The notes beneath the pieces were generated by a model that saw only the letters and a list, made by a program, of their open reading frames with translations, was not told the DNA's origin and searched no databases. A stretch of 64,000 nucleotides of DNA from Haliclona indistincta (lineage: Eukaryota > Porifera > Demospongiae > Haplosclerida > Chalinidae), in assembly GCA_964017065.1 (NCBI GenBank), contig OZ024789.1, positions 5,287,254 to 5,351,253 of the forward strand. The letters are read 5' to 3'. A program made the translations under genes and the position numbers. Shown here piece after piece: positions 38,248-49,261 of the stretch. The stretch's first letter is position 1. The number at the start of each line of letters is the position of its first letter.

Positions 38248-38833
38248 TCTCGCGAATAGAGAAAGTACACTCGCTCGATCGATCAGCTCCAGCTGTTAGA
38301 GGAATCCGGGTAGAGATCACTGATGAGCACGTGGCTTGGGAATGTAGGGCGTGGCTGCAGAGTTGTTTACATGTAAATGAAGTCCATATGGTACTTCACT
38401 GAATGCATCCCATAGCATCGGCTAAGACTTGGAGAGTGCTTATTTCTCCACTCATCACTTGCAATCTCACACTCAATACAAGGCAGGTTACTTAGAAGAA
38501 ATGATCACATGGGGGCAGATTTCCCACTCACTATAGCTAACAGTAACTTCACACAACACACCCAACGAGAGTATTAACTCGACCAAAATATCAGAGTTTG
38601 CAGCGCTATAGAAATAATTATAATAATGAGCAACACAACACAGAATGAGCATCATGCATGTATCAGCTAGCAGGAGCAACCATAACACTGTAACAAGGAA
38701 GAGACAATCACTGAGACAAGTAGAGAAAGTCAATGTATGAGCACTATATGTAAATGAACTATTACGTTCAAGTAATCACATTACACTCTGAAGACAGTCA
38801 ACATAAAGAGAGTAACATGTAAAGTATGAGTTA
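38248..38833. other. Intergenic, no gene seen
   Basis: Upstream of the intact dioxygenase and downstream of the next one. No supported coding region. Confidence 0.4.
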
Positions 38834-39467
38834 TCAAAGTTTCTGACGCTTTACAGGTGGTTTCTGACTCTTCACTGGTGGTTTCTGACTTTTCACTGGT
38901 GGTTTATGACGCTTCACTGGTGGTTTCTGACGCTTCTTTGGTGGTTCCTGACTCTTCACTGGTGGTTTCTTTTGGTTGAGGAGAGGACGAATACGTTCTA
39001 ATAATTCTAGCTTGGCTTGGTGAGCCTTAAAGCGGTCATCTTTTTTTGTGACTTGAACTAAAACGTTTTGAGATGGAGTATGATAATTGGATGTAAAACT
39101 AATATCTCTATGATAATGCCTCTCCAATTGCCGCTCAAGATGGCCATGATCTGTAAGAAAACGAGCCACTTTCTTTCGAGGGTCATTTAAGAATTCTGCC
39201 AACTTAGTGCATAGCTTACACCCACACGTTGCAAAATCATTCTGTACGAACCAATTTGGTGCCTGTTGGGTGAGCTGTTCTAGAGTGGTGACACACTGAG
39301 ATATAAGAGAGGTGAGAGCAGTACTGCTGTTTTCCTTCATGGTCTCGTGTAGCTCTATGGCAGCTGGCACTAATGTGTCTAGTAATGAATAGCGCTTCGG
39401 TTGTCTGAAGAAACTTTGTATTACAACTCCCAACTGGTCTTCACATTGTAAGGCATACAGAGTCTTG
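38834..39467 (-). pseudogene. 2OG-Fe(II) dioxygenase, 3' part of transposon-split gene
   Basis: Encodes the C-terminal ~200 residues (TLYALQCEDQLGVV to the end) of the gene whose 5' part is at 43951-47263. A 4475-bp transposon separates them, with AATA on both sides. The C-terminus differs from the other loci: it is a run of seven-residue repeats, KPPVKSQ or KPPVKRQ. Confidence 0.8.
38840..38972. repeat. 21-bp coding minisatellite (KPPVK[S/R]Q repeats)
   Basis: About six units of 21 bp around GGTGGTTTCTGAC, encoding Lys/Pro-rich heptads at the C-terminus. The pseudogene at 61480-63338 has only one or two related units. Confidence 0.85.
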
Positions 39468-40017
39468 AATACAGTCAGGTCGCCAAGCGCAGAATTTATA
39501 ATCACGATGACGTCAACATAAACAACAAAATGGCGCGTTTTGGCTGTGTCTGGTTGCCTGTAAAGAACGGTTTGCTGTACACTGTACGTGTGATTAGATC
39601 TCTGGAATCATTGTCATAAAGCTCTAAGAGGAAGTTTTGCTTATTTTCTTCAAGTTATTTTGACTTCATTCGGCTTTTGCTCTGCGTTTTCGTCGCGGGT
39701 ATGACAGGAGTTCAACATGGCGTCTTAAGGGAGTCGAACAGAAGATACTCTCATACTCCGGGGATGTAGCGAAACAACTCGAATCTTGGGTATGTTGTGC
39801 ATTGATTATTGTATGAAGTATTTTACCTGTTTTGAGAGCGTATTTGTTCTGATAAAATTTTTCCCCACGGTCACAAGCATGACAACTGTGAATTATTTTT
39901 AAGTAACATAGAAATGGAGGATAAATGGCACTATCATACTATTTATGATGTTGAAAATGATAGATACAATAAGTAATACTGTTAATAAAGGCACTGTCAT
40001 ACTGTTTACATGTACAT

Positions 40018-41625
40018 TCATGAGTCAAATTCATCATCTGTCTCGCTACTACTGTCTAGATCTGACCAATCCGAATCCAACTCCTGGGTGTCTTCAATAT
40101 CCATACTTTCTCTATCATTAGTGATCTCTACTTGTGCTTGTAGATTTAGACAGTTTAAACAAGAACAGCCTTCAGAGTAGCTTTGGCCTTTTCTTTTACA
40201 CATGCACCTTCGTGTCATGCAACCAGTCTTACACTTGCAGCCTTTAGTTAATAGCAATACTCTTTCTTTGACAGCCTCTTCATGTTCATTGCTGTCCCAA
40301 TCAACTGCAAGGACACTATCTGTGATACTCCAGCCATAGTTAGTTAGCTCAGCTAATGACATGGTGTTTTTGTCAGCCTGTCTCCACATGTCTAGCACCC
40401 AACATGACCGCATCCAATGTCGCCATAATGCCTCTGTAGATGGAATCATTTCGTCTTCGAAATTGATTCTTGCCCACATGCTTTGCCTAATGTCCTCCAG
40501 CCAATCTCTGTGTTGCAGGTCTTCATCTGAGTTACCAAGATACCCCTTAAAATGAGATTCTGGTGAATCGGATGTAAATGCTGTCGCATGTTTTTTGAAG
40601 TAGACAGCTCCAATGAGGCGAAGAAACGCCATAAATCCTTCTTTGTAGCTGTTGTTTACAGATGTTTGTGCCAGGGAGCCTTTTGTATAGTGTGTCTCAC
40701 CTGTCACAAACTCTGTATGCTGGAAAAAGTGCTTCAAAAAGGTAGCCTTTCCTATCCCACTAAAAAATGATGTATAGTCGCATCCAGTGACTACAAACAG
40801 GGTTTGTACTACATCTAACCGAGCTGGTAGTGGAACACTTGCCATATCAGGGTCGTTGTGGATTGCTTCAGTTAGATTCTTTAAGCTAAGTAGCTTTAAT
40901 TCTTGTGAGCTAATCTTGCTTATCTGTACTATGATGTCTTTGTCAATAGCACACAGTAAAGTTAAGCCTATTATGTAGACATCGGTGTCTGCTGACACAA
41001 CTAGAATTCCTTTGCATGGTGTTTTTGTGGTATGTAACCATATCATTGTATCAGATTCTTCACCGTTACAGGAGTAGGAAGGATCTGGCTCTGGAGTACT
41101 ATTCCCTTGCACATACCAACATGTGCTTGTCAACTGCTCATTGAAAGCACCTGCAACATAGAACTTTTGTTGAAAAGAAAGGTGAGCTTGAATGTTCTGT
41201 AGCATAAACTGTGCCAAAAAGCAAACCAGTGTACGCTTGCATTTCCGGCAGTGCAGGAGATTCTCTCTCCACTTCATTGGTAAAACTGTTGATTTATTTA
41301 TAGCTCCACAACTGTGTCCAGTGGCAAGTGTTGCCAACTCATCTCTCCTTTGTTGCTCAAAAAATTTTGGAGTGTTTTTTAGTTGCCCTACATTGTCGAA
41401 CAGTAGATGTACTTCAGTACAACCCTCTTTTAACAAAATTGGAGTTATAAACCTGGTTATCAGAAATTGTGCATAGTCTCCATACGTTTTGTGACGTCCA
41501 ATAATTGGGGACGTATTAATTAAGAACATTCCTTCTATTATGCAGCATTCTTGCTGCCATCCAGCCGGGTAGTTATTAAGTAGGATAGAATGTTTCTGAT
41601 ACCTGTTGGCTAGTGTTTTGGTCAT
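40018..41625 (-). pseudogene. Transposon protein: XPG/PIN-like nuclease with CXC-type Cys-rich tail
   Basis: About 535 residues. Acidic motifs typical of PIN/XPG-like nucleases are present: LLFDNVGQ, EESDTMIWLH, VVSADTDVYIIGL and VTGCDYTSFFSGIGK. The end is cysteine-rich (KCKTGCMTRRCMCKRKGQ, GCSCLNC), like CXC/tesmin zinc-binding segments, then an acidic Ser-rich tail. It is the longest open piece of the element at 39472-43946. The frame is open, but the upstream zinc-finger pieces are out of frame, so the whole gene is probably dead. Confidence 0.6.
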
Positions 41626-41641
41626 CTGATTCTTCTGCCCC

Positions 41642-41745
41642 TTTCTGGGGTTATACTTGTAGAGGTTGACTCTGTACTGCCGATACTTGTAGAGGTTGAC
41701 TCTGTACTGTTGATACTTGTAGAGGTTGACTCTGTTGTACTGGCT
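41642..41745. repeat. 30-bp tandem repeat within the Academ-like element
   Basis: Three units containing ACTTGTAGAGGTTGACTCTG between two coding pieces. It interrupts the ancestral reading frame or lies in an intron. Confidence 0.8.
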
Positions 41746-41951
41746 CTAATGCTGGATTTGGTTGCACCAACTGAATTGTTGTACCATGCCAGCTACTATT
41801 GGTACTGCCCTTATACACTTGAGCGAAACTGTGAAGAAAGTCTATGTTGTCAACAGAGACAACAGTAAAAGAGCTCGAGTTGAAAAAGCTTTGGCATAGA
41901 TGTTTTTTGTTAGCTGGTGAAACCTTGCTCTGAATATGTCTATTGAGAGTA

Positions 41952-42420
41952 TCATGAGATGAGCATATGCCGATCGAGCTTGTTTAGAATCTGAATCAAA
42001 AATTTGCTGCCTCCTTGACTTTCAACGAGATCTGTTAGCATAGTGTGCATAGGCATTGAGCACTGGTCGTTAACACAGTACATTATCATGCACAATAGGA
42101 AAAACCTTCTCAGTCGCTTTTTGTGTTGCTCTTTTGGTACTTGCTTGACACCCCTTTTTTCAGTTGCTGACATTGTCAACAAGGATACAGCTTTCCATAT
42201 CTCGGGATTTATATCATCAATTACTTTGTCAATATCTATGGTGCTGTAGTCTTCACAAAAAGCCTGATGTTTGCTCAAAAATTGTTGACACTGGTCTAGA
42301 ATTTTACTGTTTAGAGCGTCAAGCATTTCTACATTTGTAGGTTGTTTCTTTTTGTGCTGTCGAAACTGGTATAATGCCTTGTGCAACAGAGAAGCTAGGT
42401 TGGCATTAGAACGGTATATA
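41952..42420 (-). pseudogene. Transposon protein, conserved helical segment
   Basis: Encodes a segment with NANLASLLHKALYQFRQ, VVSLLT-like helices, RFFLLCMIMYCVNDQCSMP and LVESQGGSKFLIQILNKL, which recurs in proteins of this transposon type. It joins the zinc-finger piece (42406-43131) only after a frameshift near 42425. Confidence 0.55.
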
Positions 42421-43131
42421 AGGACACCGTGCTTGCGTGATGCACATGCAGGAATACTCTAGATGATGCTGCAAATTGTTTGTTAGATTGCCTAGTAACC
42501 AAAGAGATGACACTGTGAGTTTTGGTTCTGACTCCTGCTGTCTGTTGTCATTGTATGCTTGTTGCAAATAGTCATATGCATCTACCAGTAGAATGGCCGT
42601 TCCATTAAGAAGCTGTTCTCCTACATAGACAATTGTTTTGTACAAAGCTAGTTCCCGGGCAGTGTTTGTTGTTTCACTGGCAGTTACTTTGATCGTATCT
42701 ATCAAACATTTTAGATCACAATCGTAACTAATTCTTCTGTCAGCTTCTAAAATTAACAAATGTGACCTGTAGCAAGTGAGGCAAACTCTATCGGTGGCTT
42801 CAAGGTTTCCTTCAAAACCAGCATTTTCATGCAGGTGCTTTTTGATTTTGTCAGCATCTGGACAATGCCTAGATGTATCGTGCGTTACGTACACTTCACA
42901 TGTAGCACATTGTCTTTGCTGTGGTTGGATTGCTTGGTACACAAAGTGGTAATGACGGCTACAAAGGGGAGTTGGGAAAGGTATGTTTTGCGATTCAGCA
43001 AATTGTACTTCTTTGTCACCTTTGTGTAACTTATCCAAGTGTTGGTTGACATCAAGCACATGTAGTTTGCTGTGACATGTGTCTGTACAGCCAAGTACAC
43101 AGCATTTTACCGTTTCTCTTTTTTCTCCCAT
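42406..43131 (-). pseudogene. Transposon protein, second Cys/His-rich segment
   Basis: Multiple Cys/His pairs: CCVLGCTDTCHSK, PLCSRHYHF, CATCEVYVTHDTSRHC and RVCLTCYRSH, consistent with zinc binding and DNA recognition. Overlaps the first segment at an A6 run with a one-base frame difference. Confidence 0.55.
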
Positions 43132-43385
43132 CTAGGGACGTGACTGGGATCAACGGAAATCCTACGGATATCATCATGACATGCGCGGCATATTATGTCG
43201 CTTGGTACAATACCAAGATTTAGAGCCTCTTCACGGGCTCTTTCGTTTTGCCATGTGTGAACTTGGCTTGTGAGTGGATGTTGCTGGCTACAAAGTGTAC
43301 ATACACGTACTTGATTCGACTCTCCAACGACCGGCTGACTACCACCAGCATCATAGGACAACCGTCTTCTGATTCTTGTGGCCAT
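43107..43385 (-). pseudogene. Transposon protein, N-terminal zinc-finger segment
   Basis: CTLCSQQHP and IICRACHDDIRR form a treble-clef-like pair. The ATG at 43385 is a plausible start. The frame ends shortly after the A6 run at about 43120, where the next piece continues in the -1 frame; a one-base indel is the simplest reading. Confidence 0.5.
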
Positions 43386-45480
43386 CTATTATCTACCTGC
43401 TTTCATAAAACATAAGAATAGCTGTTTATACAGTACTATTGTTATAATTATTTTCATAGCAAACCTTAGTAATAGTTGGCTGCACGCATGAGATCACAGC
43501 TGGTGTGGTCTTGGCGTGGTCGAATACCGCGTTAGCGCAAGCGTACTTTAAGCGCTCATATTTATGTAAGTGCATGCTGAAACAACTTCAATTTTGGATA
43601 TTATTTAGATCAATGTGTGTGCTATTGTTTGGTTGCATCAGAATAGTGCTGGGTTGCTGATAAAATTTTTCCCCACGCAATCTTTTGAAGATAGGAAGAA
43701 TTTTTCAACGTTTGGTTCACGTTTGTTATTTTATCAAACGAACATGTACAGCTGGCCGTGTTTATCGATAGACCAGACATTGAACATGCTTTATTGCAAA
43801 ACTAGCAGTAAATAAAGCGATAGAACGATAGATACGAGCTGTTTAGTTTTCTCATGAATAATTCAACGCTTGTCTAAGAACGCCTCAGCCTGATTATAAA
43901 TTTGTATTAGTTTCATTGGACTTCCGGTACTTTGGCGACCCGACTGAATAGTTCAACGACAAACTCCTTTGACCGAGCATAATAAGAGTTGATGCTATCA
44001 GTGTCTTGTTCATTAGTCAAGGCGTGGCAGACGACACCAGCCATTTTCTGGCAGACATTCAATCGTTGAGACGACAAGGAACCAGTAGCTAATGAAGACA
44101 GAAAGTTACAAGAAAAATTCATATTAATATCGATAGCACTCTCAAGAAGGGCCACAAGTGCTTCTTCAAGTTGTTAATTCCCAACCAAAAGCAGTGCCTA
44201 ACTCCACAACCATCTCACAAAATGATTGATGCTCCAATACATTGACATGAACGCCGACACCTTTAAACAGCTCACATGTCAAGTCTCTTGCCTTGAGCTG
44301 TTTTAGACATGACAATAGAGTGATCATACTTCGCTCGTCAACATGAAAATGTGCGTTCTTGCTAACAGCAACTATCTCCTTCGCCAGGCTCTCACACTCT
44401 CCTTGCTGTGTCTGAGATTCACAAAGCTTGCAATTCAAATTTTCTATTGCTTTGTTGACACCATCCAGTGAATCGGTCACCAATATTGTATGCTTCCTTG
44501 GCCAAATAAACAATGCAGCTTTGTGATAGGACTTATCTAACGTTGCTCCCTCATTACCTGTGAATGGTTCAAAGTCTTGTGCAGCTGGTTCACTTGATTC
44601 AAATACACTCTCGGGTACTATTTCATCGCGGCTGATAGAAATGCTGTCAAGAAGCTTGCCATCGGGCGAAACCAATTCTAATGCGTCCATGTACTCCTCA
44701 TCCAGGTCCCTAGCAGTTAACTCCTCGGGAGAAAACCTACGCCCACAACCAGTCGAGTAATGCTGTCGCAATGACACGATACCAAGATAAAGACAAAACT
44801 TGCTCTGCTTCTCCGCCTCATGGATTATCTCAGCTCTGGCTCTGTCGCCATTTTTTAGCAACATAAATGAAAGGCTTGCCTCACAATAACTGTGATTCAG
44901 AATGTATGCCATTAACTTTGGAGCATCTTCATCTTGTTCCCATTCCCTCATTCCAGCTACCACTTTAGCAACGACTTCACTATTATCAATAGGGACAGGA
45001 CAAGCATCATCTCCAGAGTATACTAGATTATAAACTAGACACAATCTGTATCCTCTGGTCACCTCACACAGCTCATGCTCACAATCAGCATAGAAAGCAG
45101 CATAGTTGTAATCAGTGACACCCTTCGAACCAGAAAAGTTAAATATCTGTTCCTCATTTCGATGTCGAACATGAAGCTCACCACCATCATAGTCGGACGG
45201 AAGCTGTATCACTAGAGTACCGAACATTTTGTCAACTTTCTCTGTATCACGATGAGGCTGTAATAGAGACAACATTTAAACTATGTACAATAAAAATATG
45301 GCATTAATTCGCCAACCATAGAACTCTATTTAATATTATACCAAGGCTTATCACAGTGAGAGAGAACAGATATACATCTTTGAGGCTGCTTGCCCTATTG
45401 ATCTATTTCCCCCTTGAGTCACACAAAACTCAACATCACGTCACCACTTTTTAATTGTCCTGCTTCACTCCCTTGAAACA

Positions 45481-46243
45481 TAGATACTATAATAAAGGGA
45501 TTGGAAACGAGTGCATAATTTTATTTTCGTGTTAGCACGGACAGTCATCGTTGAACGATTATTGCAAAATTTGACTGCGTCCACAAGAAATCCACTAGAT
45601 TGCTAGAAATTGCCCCTTTTTGTACAGCATCGTCTGTTATTCTGGAAATTGCTGTACCATTCAGAACCAACCATTTCCACTAGCTTACTGCCTTTCTAAC
45701 TGCACAGCAAGCCATGGAGACAGTGTGTTCTTCTGCGTCCAATTACACGCCCAGAATGTCGGCGAATATTCTACCTAAAAAAACGAGCTAAAATTCGTTT
45801 CCTTGTAGCCCGTTAGATCTACAGCCCAGCTAACCCTTCCAGTTCCACTAAACTTTGTTCGAGGTGCATAATGCTATAAAAGACGAGCTGCTGTAGCCAT
45901 GGAGGCTTTCTTTAGACGCCCAGAAAACAATCGAACAGTTCGTCTGGGCGATAAACAGCCACGACACAGCCGTACAGTCAAGCGTACAGCTAGTAACAAT
46001 CTACCACGAGGTAGCTGAAAGTTAAAACTCGTTCAGCAGGTACTTACAATCTTTACAAGACACTGAATTTTGCAGAAAACAGAACAAATGTAGCCACAAG
46101 TACGCTCGGCGGCTAGGTCAGTGACACCTTCAGGCTCCACGTGCTGAATAGTATGGCATTGACGGGCCGTGGGATTTTGTATTATGTTATTTAGCTCACA
46201 CTACTTATTTCCAATCCTTTTACTATAATATCTATTATCTATG
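45481..46243. mobile_element. 763-bp TIR element in dioxygenase intron
   Basis: Lies in the intron between exons 1 and 2. Imperfect inverted ends carry TAGATACTATAATAAAGG at left and, in reverse complement at right, CATAGATAATAGATATTA. CTTGAAACA (45472-45480) and CTTGGAACA (46244-46252) form a 9-bp target duplication with one mismatch. The paralogous intron near 63560 has one copy and no insert. No coding capacity. Confidence 0.6.
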
Positions 46244-46374
46244 CTTGGAACAATTTGGCAAGAACAAGACTTCTTCTTGGCCTGGGTAATTGCAGCATAC
46301 CAAATGTGAATGTTCTTGTTAAGGCTCAGAATGGAAAGTAGTCACCATGCCGGTGCAACTGCATGGCCATAGCT

Positions 46375-46650
46375 CACAGAGTTGCCAACTTTTCAAAATT
46401 GGTATCCGAGACATTTAACACACCTACTAATTTTGGAATATAATGACTACAGCTATCACTATAATTATGTCACCAGGGTTATAAAATATCTATTGAAGTG
46501 CATTTTGACTTGGAGCCTCAGAAAAAATATTCTGCACAGGATTCAAGCCCATGCACAACCCTCTTGCACATGCAACATTCCTGAGCTGGATTCAAACCCG
46601 ATACACAAAATTCCAGGGCATTTTACGTTCCGGGACACTAGCAGGACAAA
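46375..46650. mobile_element. Relic of the CATAGTTGCCAAC/GTCCCGG-type element
   Basis: Shares with 59535-59757 the stretch GCCTCAGAAAAAATATTCTG, the words ATACACAAAATTCCAGG and a GGACACTAGCAGGACA-like end. Begins with AGAGTTGCCAACTTTTCAAA, as at 63698. Overlaps the donor-side flank of dioxygenase exon 1. Confidence 0.5.
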
Positions 46651-47263
46651 GAGCCAGGACGTGTGTTTTAATTAAGGCACTAATCAGGCCCTCATGTGGT
46701 CTATTTCCCTCCGCCCACCAAAGGACATGATGGTAATTTACCTTGAAGAAGCTCCCTTGCTCATACAGCAGGAATTTGTACAGATCACACTTCACACTTA
46801 GTTTCGGGTCACATCCCAGTTTCTTCTTCACTACAGCAGACAGGTTCTCCAATTGCGAAGTCCACTGAGGATTAGTGATAGTGAACTGCGAGGGGTCCAG
46901 CTCCCACGTGTTCCTCACAGTGGTGTCTACTATGGTCTCTTGTCCTCTACCGAATGGAGCCTGAGCACACACAGCTATGATAGCCTTTGCTTGACAATCG
47001 CACACTGGGAGACCCACGTAGCCTTCCACTCCATTGATCTTGAGAGCTGGGAGAGGAAACTGGAATTGTCCACCGCTGGCAAAGGAGCCTGGTATAGTAA
47101 CAGAATTCAGTGTATCGACAATGGACCGAATGTACGGATAGCTCTCGGCCGGGTCCTCGGCTTTGAAAGGATTAATCGGAGTCGGTTCTATCAATTCATT
47201 GATATCGATTCCATCGTCAGAGTTAGTTGAGGACGCAGAGTCAGACATGAACATAGACAACAT

Positions 47264-49261
47264 GGTCAAGCAGCTGTGAAGTTCGAGCACGTGTGATTGA
47301 TCAAAAGGGCGTGGCTGAGATCAGCTGATCAAGACGAGGATCCAAGAAGCGTCGAACAATCGAACCTACTCTTCTCACTTGTGCCGCCTCGGCTGAGTCG
47401 CTATTAGTACTGGTGCACTAGTACTAGTATGCAGATGTATGCACACTACCAATCGAGTACCTTTCAGGCTCACATATGTCCCTTCATTGAACCGCTCACA
47501 TCCAGACTGAGAAATGCTAATGCTAAAACCTCGACTCGGCTAAAACTTTTGGAAGAAACATCGCTCGTCTGCCCACCTGATCAGTCACTAAGTTTCACTG
47601 TACTATCGCTCTAATAAAAATCAGTTTACTCAATTTTAACACACAACAAAATTAATGCATCGACAATCAAAAGAAGCAATGTACAGATAATGAATGAGTG
47701 ATACAATGAAAAACTCACACTCACAGCAATGAATAGTATAATGAGTATAGCATGATGTACGCATTCTGAATCCGTACGAGAAATAGTGTTTTCTATTAGT
47801 GTGTATTATTGCAACAGCATAAGATTTACTCAAATCAGATTGCATACACCACCGCAAAATAATAATGTAAATCATACCAAGTAACAATTTTTTTGTTTTA
47901 TTCGCTGCTCTCAAAATTTGTATACAAAATTTTTTTATGATAAAAACTTCAAACAATCATTTTCAACCTCTTACTATTGTCACTGCTCCATTTACAGTAA
48001 CAGACAGAGACGGTATTGGAAGCATGTGAACACAAGTTGTTTAATAAATAAATATTGAGAGTTTTACGTATACCATGGAAAGTTATTTAAATAAATGGGT
48101 TTTATGCAGTGGTAAATTTTAAGCCTAGCTAGTATAATGAAGATCATGGGGATTTGCTGCTGCTTTGCAGGACACAATACCTCGGTAGAGTACATAATTA
48201 TTATAGTGCGTTTACACTAGCAACATCAGAACTGTGCCAGACTGGTGTAGTTTTATTTTTAAAGGTTGATAATAGTACACATGTACAACAACTGGCACTT
48301 CCCAAGTACTAGTCACTCTATTGATATCTAACTTTGAAAATAAAATTAAACTAGTCTGGCCTGCGGTTCTAAAGTTGCTAGTGTAAACGCACTATAAGAG
48401 ACTAGATGATGTCCATCAGTGGGTTGGCATAAAAATGTTCCTTAACTCTACCAAGACATTAAGCTAGTCGTAAGTTGTTTTGTCAACGTATAAAAGACAA
48501 ACAGGATGTGGGGTTGGCTTTAATTTGGTGTATTTGTAGTCCCAACAGGGATGCCAGGACATGTACAATATGCCAGGACATGTCAGGACATGTACAAGCC
48601 AGGACATGTACAATATGACTCAGTTTATATTAGAGTCTTCCTGATTATAGATAAGAGTTTTAAAATTAATATCAAAGTGATATTTTGAAACACTGCAAAG
48701 TGATATCCAAGATTTTGTGATTTCGTATACTCGCTAGCTACTCTGAATGCACAAAATTCAATTGTGAATCTCAATACATAATGTTCATACACATACTATC
48801 TTAACCGTCTACCCTTCTAACATCCAAACAATTAAGAGGGGTTACCCCTCTGATTTTGGGGACCCGAAGACTTCACCTGCCTTCTATATTTTTTTATGCT
48901 ATGACACAATGAGATCTCACTAGTCTACCAACAGACTATTGATTGTTATTCAGCTTTTTTCATTTACTGTGGAACCTTGTGAAAGACATATGTTTGAAAT
49001 TAATATTAAGTTTATAATTTAGAGGTTTGTAAAACAAGCTTTTGTCGCCGCAAGCAGTGTTCTATGGATGGAGAATGATTAATTTCGGATATGTCCTTAT
49101 TAGTATTGCTTAGAAATATACTGAATTAGGAATAATTTTTAGGGAGCAAAAATTGTGTTACAAAACAAGCAACTAAATTTTAATACACTCAAATTTTTAA
49201 TATGCATGCACAAAATTATACACACACATGATAAAATTAACACAAGCAATTAGTTATTCAT
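47264..49261. other. Intergenic, AT-rich
   Basis: No supported gene. Contains a short repeat cluster of CCAGGACATGTACAATATG at 48551-48620 and the MITE at 48202-48396. Confidence 0.45.
48202..48396. mobile_element. 195-bp MITE
   Basis: Termini TATAGTGCGTTTACACTAGC and its reverse complement, followed inside by less perfect pairing. TA at both edges could be a TA target duplication. Confidence 0.75.

Larger units (their letters stand above)
39472..43946 (-). mobile_element. Academ-like DNA transposon (XPG/PIN-like nuclease), decayed
   Basis: A 4475-bp insertion in a dioxygenase gene. Ends: CAGTCAGGTCGCCAA at left and TTGGCGACCCGACTG at right (imperfect 15-bp inverted repeat), flanked by AATA at 39468-39471 and 43947-43950. 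The uninterrupted homologue near 62030 confirms the boundaries. Minus-strand coding pieces in order: zinc-finger segments (43107-43385, 42406-43131), a conserved helical segment (41952-42420) and a nuclease with a Cys-rich tail (40018-41625). At least two frameshifts between the pieces. Academ assignment is from remembered family traits (short TSD, XPG-like nuclease) and is tentative. Confidence 0.65.
43951..47263 (-). pseudogene. 2OG-Fe(II) dioxygenase, 5' part of transposon-split gene
   Basis: Exon 1 (46742-47263, first in-frame ATG at 47263) includes an acidic N-terminus (MSDSASSTNSDDG) missing from the 38247 locus, then PAESYPYIRS and LYEQGSFFK. Exon 2 starts at 45257 with PHRDTEKVDKMFG and retains the HxD, His and Arg motifs. 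A 4-bp TTAA-containing insertion near 44176-44180 shifts the frame after AFGWE, and the Academ-like transposon interrupts the gene at 43950. It is related most closely to the pseudogene at 61480-63338. It was intact ancestrally and is now dead. Confidence 0.8.

Noticed and set aside
43115..43131. Programmed -1 frameshift at the A6 run in the Academ-like protein
   Set aside because: The codon phase (GAG AAA AAA GAG) does not fit the usual slippery heptamer; a one-base indel is simpler, and a second frameshift occurs nearby.
44176..44180. TTAA insertion as a piggyBac footprint in the split dioxygenase
   Set aside because: piggyBac excision normally restores the site exactly; a 4-bp indel alone is not evidence.
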